Assembly (NCBI GenBank): GCA_031310005.1
Contig: CM062386.1
Coordinates: 1,612,001 to 1,676,000, forward strand
Length of the DNA: 64,000 bases
Direction of reading: 5' to 3'
Source: Dactylellina haptotyla
Lineage: Eukaryota > Ascomycota > Orbiliomycetes > Orbiliales > Orbiliaceae
Shown: piece by piece, positions 35,903 through 48,393 of the stretch
How positions within the stretch are numbered: the first letter of the stretch is position 1
Layout: the number at the start of each line of letters is the position of its first letter
Notes under the pieces: model-generated
The model's input: only the letters and a program-made list of their open reading frames with translations
What the model was told of the DNA's origin: nothing
The model's database searches: none
Position numbers and translations under genes: made by a program

Positions 35903-37342
35903 GTTCGTGATGGTGGCAATACCAAAGGTTCTATCAAAAGTGCTTGTTGCAAATGTATCAATGTATCGTCCACTGCGATGAGCAGAAAGGTTCAACCATT
36001 TCCCACGGCGCGGCCCCAGTGATTTTGATATCCGCTTACCCGCTTGATCGGGGCTAGGAGTTGGGGAATGTCAGTGTAAGCCTCGGTTCCAATCCTGGCG
36101 TACTGCTGGCCACACGTCGTCCAAATCAGGAAATTTGCCGTGGCAGAAAAGTCGCGCAACACGGCAATGCCGCGTGGTATTCTTTGCCTGGCACAACACG
36201 GACACCCACAACAGCGTGATTTGGATTGATTGGCATGAACGACAGGAGAATATATTTTTTTTACGAGATGCATATGCACAGCAAGGTGCGGCGAAATTTC
36301 TTCCCGTAGTCAAGGATCCACTCCTTCGTAATGTGCAGTTTGCTTGAATTCAGCTTCCCACTTGGCTATGCCGATCAGCAGAGCCGCGATCGACTCTCTA
36401 TATAACGGCCTAAATATATTATGGCCGAAGGTATGCAGGCTGCCATGAGAGGAAACCAGCTGGAGAATCGATAAAAAACCAGGGCAATTGGCTTTTAAAA
36501 TGGCCTAATATATTATCTAATGACAGGGTAATTTTTGCAGGCGAATATGGGACTCACAGTACTAGTAGTCAAATAGCCAAAATAGGTACTGGGGTCTCGT
36601 GCCTGCAAAGGTGACATCAGACGTCTTGTACGGAATAAACCTTTCCGAGAAGATCCTCGCTGCGGGATAAGATCTCTAACGTCGAAAAATGTTTGCCTTG
36701 GCTCGTTCCTATCGCTTGTTGCGATCGGCATTGAATGGACGATGCAAACATGAGTGAAACATAGGTGGCCCTTTAAATTTGTGACCATTCGACGACAATA
36801 AGCTGTAAAAGTAGAACTTGTGACGTTTGGTATCGAAAGAGTAAGTAGGAACGATTCCCGACGTCAATTTCGCATGTTCTGTCTTTGCGGCGTTTTTAGC
36901 TTGTTGGACAACAAGCGCCAGGCTACTTTTGGTTAGGTACCCGTGACAACTTGTCAAATTTCGCTACGGCTTCGTGCATACAGTAGGTCCACGCCAGGAA
37001 CAAGTATTTTTAAATTTTAGGTTGATTTTGTCCGCTTAGTGTATTCATATTCCCTCTCGGGTATTTTATTAAAAAATTACTAACCCTACCAAAGGTGATA
37101 GACTTCATGCTAATAACAATAATCCGGATAGACTGGCTGTGAACAACTACCATTACCCCCAATTGTCGAGATACCGATTTGCAGTCTTCTCATTAGTCGA
37201 AACAAAAAAAATTAAAATAAAGAATGAACGCCTGTTTGCTTCCAGCTAAGAGAGTGTCGTAAATTAAGAAAATGGGACAATGATATATGCATTACAAATA
37301 TAGGGAAAGGACACTCGGGACTGGTCAATTTTATCGATGCGT
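35903..37342. other. Intergenic region
   Basis: Holds the promoter of the crotonase gene and the 3' side of the Pth11-like receptor gene. Only short, incoherent frames are present. No gene was seen. Confidence 0.5.
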
Positions 37343-38840
37343 CTACTGTTTCTCAACATCGACTCTGACGGTATTTTTCGGGGAACCACCGGCATTTGAC
37401 TCGTTGCTTCCAATGCTTCCTTTCTTTCCGCTCGAAGTGAATGCCACGCTGCCGAGACTGCTTAGGAGCTTAGGAGCGTAGTGAATTGCAAGGGCTCGAA
37501 CAGCCGGTGCGGATGCACAGATGAGGGCAAGGTTGAGTTCAACACTAGAAAATTAATTAGCTCGTGCCAGCAGTACATTTATGATTCCGCTTTGAAGACA
37601 TACACTGTCCAAGCATCTATGAGGAGAGTGCTGGTTCCCTGAGTGCTCAAGTTGCCATACTTAGTAAGAGCTTGAACGCGGAAAATGCTGGCAATGCATG
37701 CACTGGATAGAGCAATTAGTATCTTCATGTTGGTAATTCTTGCTTGATCAACTTACATAGCACCCAAGGAAAAGGTTATAATAGCCAAGATTCGCTCACG
37801 AGGATAAAGTCGCAATTGGAAAACGAGTGGCATGGGGAGTATCCAAATAATGATATCCGTCGCGATGTAAATTCCGGCGATGACAATTTGCTGGTAGTTG
37901 GGCGAAAATCGGCATTCCTCGAATATGTGGTCCCAGAAATTAATGTGAGGACACTGGACGAACCAGAGGATGAAGGCTACCAGCGTATTAATAACGACAA
38001 TACCGGTTGTGATGTAGACCGACCACCGAATATAGTTCCAGTTTGTCATGCGGTAATAAAATAATAGCAACGAAAGTTTGATCACCATTATCACCCAGGG
38101 GTAAAACATGGCAAGGGCGGCATGGGCCTGTGAGCAGAAATTAGAATACTATACTTTTCCATGATAATAAAGGTTTACCAGGTCGCGTACCACGGTGCCA
38201 CCACGAAGAGAATCCCAGGATTTATCATAATGAGATTGATAGTCGCCGTCTGCCGTTGTTGTTTTTAGTTAGAAACTATATGATTAGAAACGAGATAATA
38301 GATCGACTTACTGATATAAGTATGATGAATCGCCAAAGCACCCCAGGCCACTGTCATAAAATAGCCCAAGAGTGCCAGCCAGTCAAAAGGTTGAATGCCA
38401 CCAGCAACTTTATGTCTCGACCAAAGTCGCAACGCCATTACCAATGTTGTGATGACCGTGAAAGCAATGAAAAGAGGGATAACAACATCGGTACTTGGAT
38501 TGTGTTTCAGGTAGGGTTTAATGCCACCCATTGATATGGCGTAGGTCATATAACTCAGACTCTGAGGTCCGCCGAATTGCTTGAAGAGCAACACCGCATT
38601 TTCGGGTGTAACTCCAAAGTACTCATTCAAACCCTGTGCATCCATGCTTCCATTGACCGCGATTGCGTATTGTGCATAGGCGTCGATTACATCCAGACAT
38701 TTGAGATTTGAAACCTTGGGCGAAGTAGAACCTAGGAACAGACAGGTGTTGAGAATTCCAAGGAGATCCTGTTTGAACCCAGGGTCGCTATTGACCATTT
38801 CGATCATCTTGGGAGTCGGATTTTGAGGTAGACCAGACAT
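37343..38840 (-). CDS. Pth11-like seven-TM receptor (fungal rhodopsin domain)
   Basis: Five exons were read: 38840-38312, 38249-38179, 38127-37757, 37702-37604 and 37544-37343, giving 423 residues. Seven hydrophobic helices follow an N-terminal region of about 115 residues: TM1 about 118-139 and TM2 about 154-173, then AALAMFYPWVIMVIKLSLLL (TM3), VYITTGIVVINTLVAF (TM4), ATDIIIWILPMPLVF (TM5), AIITFSLGAIACIASIF (TM6) and a final DAWTVVELNLALICAS helix (TM7). The IKLSLLLFYYR, PMPLVFQL and WTVVELN signatures are typical of the fungal rhodopsin-domain family related to Pth11 receptors. The N-terminal part has only two Cys, so it is not a CFEM domain. A plasma-membrane sensing role is inferred. 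Confidence 0.88.
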
Positions 38841-40564
38841 CGTTGCGGTATGTGACGATGCTATGTGGGTATCTAGTTCGGAAGGGAAAAGATGAATCGC
38901 TTGTCTGTCGCTATGGATGATTGACAAGGAGCTTGCTGCGACTAAGGGAGGGAAGCTCGAAGGATAGGTTCTCAAGGCGAACCTGAATATGTGCCTGGTA
39001 TATATTGAATAACGCAAGCTCCAGTTATTCAATTAGGAAGAAAGAAGCGGACGCGCGCAAGATATATCAGACAAATTGAAACTCGGGGTGTTAAACAAGA
39101 TACTGATAAGCCCCAGCTCTAGGATGAGAGGAACTCTTATCCAAAACAGTGGCTAGAGGTCGCCGTCAAATATCCGTTTTGCGACTAGAGTGAACTTTGT
39201 CTGAGAGCAAGTCATGATCATGACAACATTTTATGTCCGCCAACCTCCTCGCTTGTCCAGCGGCGTGTCGCTGATGATCACAATTTCTCGACTAACGCAA
39301 GTTATCTGAGTGTTGAGTGAACTTGGTGCATGTCGATGATACATGTGCACCACCCTGGTAGCCCCGCCAAAGAAGCCTAGCCATGACCCCATGCAATAAT
39401 ATATGCCGCTCATCCGCGGAGAGTTGAACCAATTTGGCGTGTAGATGGAGGAATCCTGCGACCAGCAAAGCCTGTAAATAGCTGAAGGTCCCACAAGCGG
39501 GGCTGGTTGCCAGGTTCTTCCCTGGTTAGACTGGTTCGGGCATGCCCAAGCGAGGTGCTCTTCGTTTGGGTTTGAGGTGATATATTCGGCTATCTTATAG
39601 GGTGAGTGCTGGCGACAGAGGTAAAAATACCAGTGGAACGCGACAACACCCTTCATTTCGACTTCCCAACACTGCTAATAATCATCGAGGCCATAGCTGC
39701 TCTGAGGATGTTTCGCATGTGCGCACAGCAAATACTGATCGGGCTGGCAGTTCGAGTTACTTAAAAGGTTGCATGCATGCATGAGGCGCCCAGCATGCCT
39801 GCAAAAAGCAACTTTGGGGACTTTTGCCTCGGAACCACACCGCTCAGCCATCAGCACCTGTATGCCTGAAGCTTTCCAGGGACCTGTCGGATTCCAATCG
39901 GCTCCTCAGTCTCTGCGGTTCGTGAGCATTTACCCTACCGCTTGCACTCCATATCCCAACGGCTACTTCCTCAAAGTAGAAATTCAACACCGTCACGATC
40001 GCTATCGGCCCACTACGCCATGCTTCAGGCATGTGGACCACTGTTTACAGGGCCACCCGAACGAATTAGCCAATGTCACAACAACTTGGCACCCCCGGGA
40101 ATATATCTTCAAATTTGGCCACGATTAATGCTTGGCTACAAGATGGCGTTGGACACGGTCCGCATACACGGCAGAACCTGCATTTTTCTCGTCAGTCTTC
40201 TATTTCTAGTCGCTCAAACCCTTGTGCCCCATCGTGATCTTCAAACTCGGGACATTGGTCGTAATCCAGGACACTATCCTGTCTCACTAGTTACTAGGAT
40301 GCCAAAGGTGGCAGCCTTAGATATGACAGAATGGAAATTTATCAATGACAGATTAGCTTAGATAGCCCATATTGTCTGATATATGCAACTGACAATATAA
40401 GAACACTATTTCCCAGCTAGGAACTTTTTGTGATCTTTTTAATCCTTCTTCTGCCTTCCTTGACGATGATCATCTTGCAGTAGGGATAATATAACAAGAA
40501 GCAAACTCCTATCATACCTAGTCAGACGTCTCTAGTTTGGCCGCTTGTTCCACTCAACGCCATC
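38841..40564. other. Intergenic region
   Basis: Divergent spacer between the receptor gene and the CBM1 gene. A 141-codon minus-strand frame (39231-39656) and plus-strand frames near 39.8-40.4 kb have no recognisable features. A CATG microsatellite lies at 39771-39783. No gene was seen. Confidence 0.45.
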
Positions 40565-41574
40565 ATGCAGTTCCGCCTTCGTTCAACATCGCCAAACAAT
40601 GGCGTCGCCTTCTTAATAGTCTTCCTATTTCATATTTCCACCGTCAGCGCCCAATTTCCGTTTGTATATTTTCGAATCCTGGGCCAGTGGCCCGGTTGGG
40701 CCTGGAAAGGGTTTAATATCGGAAAGAGAGGCGACTCGGTATACGATATCCCCCCTCAGGGCGATATCTTCCAGAGAGCAGGCGATATCTTCAAGCGACA
40801 AGACGATTCTTGCCCGTGTAGAGAATCCCAAGATGTGACCTACTCGCTAGCAGCCCTTGAAACTTATATGGCGACGCCATTTGGCCAATGCAACGTAGCG
40901 TCTACAGCGTCTAATCTCTGCCCAACGGATTATCTCTGCGTCTGCCAGGCTTCAGGGGTAACCAGTCGCTGTCTCCCGACTACAGTAGCCCAAAACACTA
41001 TATGCACCACATACACTGGCCCATCTGTCCAACCAGATGTGACGCGCTGGTGGTTAAGCTCGACTCTCGACTATGGAGCTGACCCATCGGGTCAATGTGG
41101 TGGATCACAACAAGCAACTGCGACGACCAGTAAGTACTCAGAGCTAGGCATTTGCTGTCGCTAGAAACGTCTGCTAACCGCATCACAGCATGGGCCTCCA
41201 CCAAAACCATCTGCCCACAATACCAGGCTTGCGCTTGCCAAAGCCCTGGCTACTCGTCTTGTATGGGTACATCAGACCCGAACTTTAAAGGCACCACTTG
41301 TCCAGTCACCAACGAATTCTCCGTTAAGCTTCCACCCCCATCTGCAACCGCACGCAACGGAGAGCAGTGTGGCGGAAAAGGCTGGTACGGGCCGACAAAC
41401 TGCTCACCAGGTGCTACATGCTACACGGAAACAAGCCCGCACCCTGGTATGTTCGCAATGTGTGCTACGACCACCCCTAAGCCTCAGTTCAGATTGAGGT
41501 TAAAGGAAAGAGGGGATGAAGGTATTCATGTTCCGGCGCGGGTACGAGCTATCGCCACGCCAATATACTTTTAG
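40565..41574 (+). CDS. Secreted cysteine-rich protein with C-terminal CBM1 module
   Basis: Two exons, 40565-41129 and 41189-41574, flank a 59-bp intron (GTAAGT donor); the product is 316 residues. A signal peptide of about 29 residues ends at VSA. A basic-pair region follows, with KR dipeptides at GKRGD and FKRQDD bracketing a short repeat of GDIF. The middle holds a cysteine-rich module (SCPCRES to NTICTTY). Next comes a divergent CBM1-like segment (GQCGG through QACACQSPGYSSC) split by the intron, and then a standard CBM1 at about residues 245-281 (EQCGGKGWYGPTNC). CBM1 modules bind cellulose or chitin. The final part of this one has Phe but lacks the usual Tyr pair. No catalytic domain is present. 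A secreted wall- or cellulose-binding protein is the call. The last 35 residues are basic and could include an unrecognised final intron. Confidence 0.85.
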
Positions 41575-42721
41575 AGAATTAAAAATGCATGGAGTTTTGT
41601 TTTTTGTTATTGTCAGTTCTCATGACGAACCACTAATAGGCTTTGTCGCTATCCCTCGGCAAGGGATCCGATCCGCTATCATATTTAACTATTTTGTTTT
41701 TATTTCTTATACTTCTATAAGGTGTTTTTCACATCGGCATTCAGTTTATGGAGTTTTCAAAGACATGTCCTCTTGTCAATGTATTTTACGAATATTTGCG
41801 ACGCCCATTTTTTCTTGTTCAACAAAATTATACCCCGTTATGCCTGTCAGTGCGAGCGAACGAGAAACAACGATGAGATGAGCACGGACTTTTTCACCCC
41901 CCTCCCGAAGTTGATGTATATCCACAATTACGTTTAGGGTGGTTGGGTTTCCGCGAATGTCAGCGAAAAATGCAAGCAGTGTAGATAGACAGACAGTGGT
42001 CATTTTTTACGAGGTTATGACGGCAATCTGCATTTTCAATCAAAAATCCTGGTTTACCAAGCTCCCCGTTCCTTGCAGCCCGTTGGTGCAGCTGAGATGG
42101 ACACCCCAACCCGCCCCACAAACTCGCCGAAAAGGCCGACTGAGACATTGTTCCAGCTAGGGGTTAAATTTAGTTGGAGTCGAAACGAACATGCATGCAT
42201 GATGCGCGTGTCGATTTCTCCCCACCACAATTTCCGTTGTGCGACAAAGAAGCATTTCCCGAAAAGTTCCCCACAAAGGATAAACGGAATAAACGAAAAT
42301 AAGAAACAGAATGCTCCTGATGATGATTTCCGTAAAGGACAGTGAATTTTTGCTAAACAATAAACTAATGCAGGGACTGATATCATGATGATAGTATGAT
42401 GCATAAGGAAAGGCTATGTGATACGTAACGTAAAACTCGTGACCGAAGGAAATAGATAAAACAAACACCTGCCTGATTTGAACATCTTCTATTTGTGTAA
42501 TTATCATTAGACAATAAAACAAACATATAAAAGGAAAGTCGTTGGAGAAAAATATCAAAAAACTTGCTACCTGTGTATAGTGGAACGGCTGAATGATATA
42601 TATACTATGCCTATGCTTTATGAAAAGTATAATGATTAAAGTATTATGCGAAGAGAAGGAAAAACGCCACCGGATGAGCAATGCTCGCCAGGAAACAAAG
42701 TCCTGTTGCGGAGCCGGTTTT
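41575..42721. other. Intergenic region between convergent genes
   Basis: AT-rich 3' flanks of two convergent genes. A 213-codon minus-strand frame (42157-42798) is rich in Phe, Ile and Ser from T-rich DNA and is probably chance. A short CATG run lies at 42191-42201. Confidence 0.5.
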
Positions 42722-43975
42722 TTACAAACCAAACATAGCCGCCATACCGACCGCACCAAGGAATATCTCGGCATTGAACATGTGGTTCGAGCCGGCACCC
42801 GAGCCGCTGCCAGATGTGGTGACGGAAGGTTGAGACCTAGTCATGGTCGCTACGGCGCTTGTCACAAATTTTGTACTGCCGTTGCTCACTTCCGCAATGG
42901 TGGTAAAAGAAGTAGTAACCTCTGGTTTTCCTGTTTCATTTTGTCCTGCGCCTGTAGATGTGCCCTTCGAGGACTGTTGACCACTCGACGATGGAGTGGT
43001 CACCGAGTCCATAGAGGTATTGTTAGAATCTGTTGGAGTGGAAGAAGAATCTGCGGGTGGAGATGAGGAACCTGTGGAAGAAGGGATAGAGGTATCTGCA
43101 GAGGAAGAAATAGAGTCAGATGGAGTTATTGTTATTGCTTCGCTCGCGCTAACACTACTGGTGCTACTAATACTGCTGTTGGGATCAACAGGAAGAGTAG
43201 TAGTAGACCCAGTGGCTGCGTCTCCAGCAATGGTATTCGTCGGTATCGTACCGGTGGAGACCTCAGTTGCCTGGGTTGTGGTTTCAGCGGAAGTTGGGAT
43301 CGTACCAGTTGGCTGTGGGGAGCCATCAGTTGTGGGGGCCTGAGTTGGGATGTTCTCAGTATTCCCGGGAGGACTAGTGGTCTCGACATTTTGAGCAGTG
43401 TCCGTATTTCCCGGAGTAGTAGTAGCCCCGTTGCCACCATCAGTGCCTTTGCCTTGAGTGTCATCCTCTCGTGCTTTGATGAACACACGAGTCTTTGTAA
43501 CTTCTGCTGGAGCCGTGTTGACGGGCCCACCCGTGGCTTGGAGACATGGGTGGTCGGCAGAGTTGGTAAGAGTAGATGTCACACCGGTAGATGGGAAACA
43601 GGTAGTCCCCGTCGACGAAAAATAGATGATGTCGATGATGGCAGTAGTCGGTGGCTCCACGGCTTCACCCGTTGCAGTCGCGATATTTTGTGACTCGGTG
43701 AGAATGGGGTCGCCAGATGTGATTGGGTCGGCACCAGGGGCGTCGGCAGCGTCTGTTACAGTCAAGATGACATAGACAGTCGGTGTCAAGATCGAAATGA
43801 TGTTGTAACAATTGGCAAAGTTGGCACCGGCGCAGACTTCGGGACCCGCAGTGATTTCAACTTCAGGCGCGCTCGAAGTCGAGCTGCTTGAGGTATCAAC
43901 TGAGAGTATAGAAGAATCCTGCGCCCTCGCCGACACCAGCAATGACGCTGCCAAAAGTGCTCCCGATAATCTCAT
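42722..43975 (-). CDS. Ser/Thr-rich GPI-anchored surface glycoprotein
   Basis: Single exon, 417 residues. The start was placed at MRLSGALLAASLLVSARA, a clear signal peptide, because the frame upstream has no ATG nearby that would keep a signal. A compact N-terminal domain of about 130 residues contains four Cys (EVCAGANFANC, TTCFPST, HPCLQAT). About 220 residues of Ser/Thr/Pro-rich sequence follow, probably heavily O-glycosylated. The C-terminus has a small-residue stretch (SGSGSGAGSN) and a hydrophobic tail (FLGAVGMAAMFGL), the expected GPI-anchor signal. It is probably a cell-wall or plasma-membrane mannoprotein. The identity of the N-terminal domain is unknown. It is convergent with the CBM1 gene. 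Confidence 0.88.
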   Translation of the reverse strand: MRLSGALLAASLLVSARAQDSSILSVDTSSSSTSSAPEVEITAGPEVCAGANFANCYNIISILTPTVYVILTVTDAADAPGADPITSGDPILTESQNIATATGEAVEPPTTAIIDIIYFSSTGTTCFPSTGVTSTLTNSADHPCLQATGGPVNTAPAEVTKTRVFIKAREDDTQGKGTDGGNGATTTPGNTDTAQNVETTSPPGNTENIPTQAPTTDGSPQPTGTIPTSAETTTQATEVSTGTIPTNTIAGDAATGSTTTLPVDPNSSISSTSSVSASEAITITPSDSISSSADTSIPSSTGSSSPPADSSSTPTDSNNTSMDSVTTPSSSGQQSSKGTSTGAGQNETGKPEVTTSFTTIAEVSNGSTKFVTSAVATMTRSQPSVTTSGSGSGAGSNHMFNAEIFLGAVGMAAMFGL

Positions 43976-46327
43976 CTTTCCGAATTCCGATCTGAAAATG
44001 TCGTCGGTTATCAGCGAATGCTGCGAGTGGATACGAGGCAATGCAATGCAATCGATCAATGCCTTGGCAGTATTGGGCAAGGATATGCACTGTGACGACG
44101 AGGGATGGATATTCGCGTCGCGAATGGACAGGACGATATTGCAATGCAATGAGGACTTTTAAGACTTACTTTCTTTACGATCCAGGTCTAACTCGTCGAC
44201 TTTAAAGTATTCCGAATTCCGAACTTTGTGGAAAGAAAGTCGAAAATCTTCGGTCGCAGCCATTTTTATTCCTTTGTTCAGCGCCCACGACACGAAAACA
44301 GAGCGTTCCATGCGATCCTAACAGCCCCTTTCGCAGCGTTTGCGGCCTGCTGTTGTGTACAACTTTCATTCTTCAGCCGCACTGGCGCAGTTTGGGGATG
44401 CAATGGCGGATGCTGATTCGTCAGTTTCTTCAGCCTAGGCCTATTCAGTCCGCCCAAGCCAACCCAAGCACTACCAAGCACTTCAGTTTTGGTTGCCCTG
44501 TGATCAAAACAACCCGGCTCGGCCTAGACTTTGTGTCCTTTCCGCAAGTAAATTGATTACAGTGTGCAAATATGCCTGATCAAAATGAAAATTTGCCTTA
44601 CCTAGATTGTATGTACAAAAAAAAACTTCTCTATTGACAAACTCTGGACCCCGTTTCGCTGGCCGAGCGCAGGAGCTTCATAACAAGATGGACCACCACG
44701 ACTTTTTTGCATCTGATCGAGTCGTAATGCTGTCTGATTTCTAACTTGAGTGTAACCCACCTGCAGATGTCAGCTTCCATCACAGTCCAATGGAATGCAG
44801 CTTTACGTACATAAGACGGGTTGTATGCACATAAACGCAGCCATCAGTATCACCATGCGGACGTTTCGGCGTGAGCCGTGCTGATCTGTTAGCTTGATCT
44901 AGTGACAATCAAATTCAAGATGCCAGGAATGTCGACAACGGACAACCAAGTATCTGGGCAGCTGTATAGAGTCTAATTTAGACGAGCTCAAGCTCCGAGG
45001 ATCATTGTTGTCCCTTGCTAAGAATCTTAGTCAATCAGCCTGTTTGTAACTGGGGGTGGTTAGTGTCTTTCGAAGAAGCTTCATTCGGCTGGGCCTGACA
45101 AAAGCGAACGACTAAATCGTTGAACGGAGAGATTCTCAAAAATGCCCGAGAATATCGATTCTTTTTTCCTTGTCTACACACACTGTATCGTCCTAAAATA
45201 TGGATATTAAATGGCAGTAAATGAACAGAGTAAGCAAGCTAGCCATCAAACAACGGCGATGGCGATGGCTTGGTAATAATTTTCCAGCCTGGCTCACCGG
45301 ACTGCAGTGTTGACACAGAGAGAGCTGAGGTTGATGCAGTTTGGTCCGTGAGCCAGCCGGGTGGCTGACTTTCCAACACCACCAACACAATCAGGCGTCC
45401 GCCAGTGGCTGCGCCTTATGCAAGCAACCTTATATCTGTTTGTAGGGCTTTTGTGCCGCTGTGCAGCTGCGGATGACCTCAACAGCCTGCCAGTCAGATC
45501 CATGAGATCCGGAACTAAGCATGTGGCGTTAGGAATACAGAACGAACATCTCCACGTCTATAAAGGTGAATATAAATACGGTCAGACCTGCATATGAACC
45601 TTCCCTTCATTGGCCTGCCCAGCATTCTATTTCCTGATAGGACTTGCCTAACAGAGTTTTGTTTCCAAGATCCCGCGAGAAACAGAACAAGCTTGAATCA
45701 GCAATGGCCCCCAGATTTCCCTGATACCTTTTCTTTCAAAACTTGGTAGCGAAGAACTTAAACCGACTTCGCCCCCCCGAAGACCGGAAAAGGAACCATC
45801 GGTCGAAGCCGTTGACATCACGCTCTCGTTATAAATCAGCCGGAGTGGCTAGTCGGAGGGACTCAGATGCAACGCAAAGCCCGTATTCGTGATATAAGTC
45901 TCCGTTAAATCTGGAATCACCGTGCAAGTTTCCTCTCAATCCTTAGCGTGTGTAGGACCGAACCCGTATAAAGATATACTTTTGTAGATCAACGACGGCT
46001 CGCGTAATAGATCAAAGAAAAACACGATAATTCTTGATTGTGCAAGTTCTGACACAATACTATACTACTATCGATAAGAGAGCTAAACTGGATATACTGG
46101 CTTCGCCGTACCTGAGCGACGTCGAATCGCGGATGCAATGGCTTCACAGTATTTAAAGAAGCCTCTCGGACCCCAGACGGAAACGTTACTTGTCAGACAA
46201 GGCCTGTGTTTACTGCAGAGATAGCCTGTTGATCTTCTCCAGGACTCGCCTCTTTATTATTTTACATAATTTTTTCGAAGTCAGTTTATCTCAATTTGAG
46301 CCGTTAAATCTATATCTATCGCTCAAG
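43976..46327. other. Divergent intergenic region
   Basis: 2.35 kb between the start codons of the GPI protein (leftward) and the sugar dehydrogenase-like gene (rightward), holding both promoters. No gene was seen; frames such as 45361-45597 lack features. Confidence 0.5.
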
Positions 46328-48021
46328 ATGAAGTACCATATCTTTGTTTTAGTCTGGGCCTCCCTTTTCAGCCTGGCCCTCTCTCGTCCTCTGAATATCG
46401 GTGATCTTTTGAAAGAGATTCTAGACAATTTAAAGAAGCATGGAGGAGGAGGCTCTGGAGGTACTCCACAATGCAAGAATCTAACCAACAGCCTACCAGC
46501 CCCCGGCCTTGCAGACGGATATCAGTCAATAATAGCTGCTCAAGGACTTAAAAGTCCTCGAGGCATGACATTTGATTCTAAGGGACGCCTCTTGATTGTC
46601 GACAGAGGTGTGGGTATCAAGCAATTTACCGTCGATGACTGCGGTCTATTAACAGATAGCGAGACCATAGTAGCGGATACATCGGTTAGTCCCTTTAATT
46701 TGATATAATAATTTGGGGAAAAGTCGCTAACTAAAAACCTCACCCACTATAGCTAAACCATGGCATCGATATTAGTGGTGATGGAAAGACCTTGTTTGCA
46801 TCCAATTCTGATGCTGCTTTTGCTTGGAGTAGGTTATATATACTATGCGCCACTTCTTCGAAGTTCAGATCAGACAGAATGCTAATACTTGAACTCGCAA
46901 TTGTATCTAGCTTATAACCCAAATAGCGGCAAAGTATCTAAGAAAGTCACCCTGGTGACTGGAATGGACTCGACCGACCACGTAACCCGCAGTCTTATGG
47001 TCCCTAGTGCCAATCCTAATTTACTTGTTATCAGCGTTGGCTCAAACGCGAACATTGATAACGGAACAACAGAATATTCGTCTGGTCGTTCCCAAATTCG
47101 CGGCTTTATGTGGAAGCAGATAGTTGCATCTAAGAAATCCGTTGTATTCAGAGAAAGCGGCGTGAACCTCGGTTGGGGGCTCCGAAATAGTGTCGGTATC
47201 ACCGAGGACCCAGCTGGAAATATGTGGAGCGTCGAAAACTCGGCTGACAATGTTGAACGGTAAGGCCGTTCCTGAAATCACAACCGGAGAGTGACTCTTT
47301 TTACTAATACTAAAACTTGTACAGTGATGGTATTGATATCCACACCAACAATCCCGGCGAAGAACTTAACTTCCACGGCTCTCTCCTTGATCTCACAACC
47401 CCTCGACCAAATTATGGTTACCCACGTTGTTTAACCGCATGGGACCCCTCCGCCGTTTCAACTTGGACCGTTAAACGGGGAGAACAATTTGCTGTTAACC
47501 CCACAGTGAATCTCACAGACGAGACATGTAATACAGACTACGAACCACCAAGATTGGCCTTCCCGGCTCACTCAGCACCTTTGGATATCCGATTCACGGC
47601 CGGTGCTGATGCGATCGTAACATTCCACGGATCATGGAATAGACAACCGCCAACTGTAAGTATTATATCACATATGATCTCTCAAATTTAAGCTGGATGC
47701 TTACTTCTGTCCGATGAACAGGGTTACCAACTAGTCAGCATCTCATTCGACCCGACGACCGGCGAACCGGTTGCGTCAAGCGATTCGGATGCTGGATTTA
47801 AACCGATCATGTGGAATAAAGACCTGACCCAATGTCCCGGAAAGTGCTTTAGACCTACTAGCATAGCTATCAGTCCCCTCGGTGCTCTATATATGACCTC
47901 TGATTCAACTGGTGAGGTCTACAGGCTTACTAGGGGGACATCGACGGGTCCAACGAACCCTCAAAATCCGACCAAGCCATGGTGGTGGCCGTCTTGGTGG
48001 CCGTGGCCACTCAATAATTAA
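46328..48021 (+). CDS. Secreted PQQ-type sugar (sorbosone/pyranose) dehydrogenase-like protein
   Basis: Five exons were read: 46328-46684, 46753-46828, 46911-47259, 47325-47655 and 47722-48021, giving 470 residues. A signal peptide (MKYHIFVLVWASLFSLALS) is followed by a Gly-rich linker (KKHGGGGSGG). The rest is a six-bladed beta-propeller of the soluble quinoprotein dehydrogenase type. Characteristic stretches are LKSPRGMTFDSKGRLLIVDR, LNHGIDISGDGKTLF, NLGWGLRNSVGI, GEELNFHGSL and the FHGSWNR motif. Relatives include fungal AA12 pyranose dehydrogenases and L-sorbosone dehydrogenases, which oxidise sugars with PQQ and pass electrons outward. The tail is unusual, with six Trp in the last 15 residues. 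It is secreted. Its stop lies 372 bp from that of a convergent GPI-protein gene. Confidence 0.9.
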
Positions 48022-48393
48022 GTCGCAATTTGCAATGTAAAATCTAATTTGATATACTAGTTCTCTGACAAGTTGTATACATATCTATAATTATAAATAA
48101 TTTAGTTGCGCACCATTATAAGGAATTGTAAATTGGATGGTTATCGTATTATCAATATATATTAGTCATTTCAATAAGAAATTTGACGGGGGTGGCATCT
48201 AAGCCATTCAAAGAAGATATCATTACAAGATTATCAATTAATATATTCTCATCGATTCATAAAATAAAAAAGGTCCATCGCTAATAAACTGAACAATCGA
48301 ATAAAACACCAAATATGCAAGGAAAGGGTTGTACAAGCACTGCATCACAGCCCAGTGCCTAGAGCGAGAAATGGGACCAAAACAGGTCATCCT
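48022..48393. other. Short intergenic region between convergent genes
   Basis: AT-rich 3' flanks of the sugar dehydrogenase-like gene and the GPI-protein gene; no gene seen. Confidence 0.5.

Noticed and set aside
38179-38249. Alternative reading frame for exon 2 of the first Pth11-like gene
   Set aside because: The hydrophobic alternative does not join in frame to the flanking exons; the chosen frame gives the expected polar loop between helices 2 and 3.
39231-39656. 141-codon minus-strand frame
   Set aside because: No recognisable motifs, no signal peptide and no splice partners.
40142-40361. Small plus-strand frame with a hydrophobic N-terminus
   Set aside because: Looks like a weak signal peptide, but the rest has no cysteines or features; chance is likelier.
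42157-42798. 213-codon minus-strand frame
   Set aside because: Phe/Ile/Ser-rich composition follows from T-rich intergenic DNA, and it runs into the 3' part of the GPI-protein gene in another frame.
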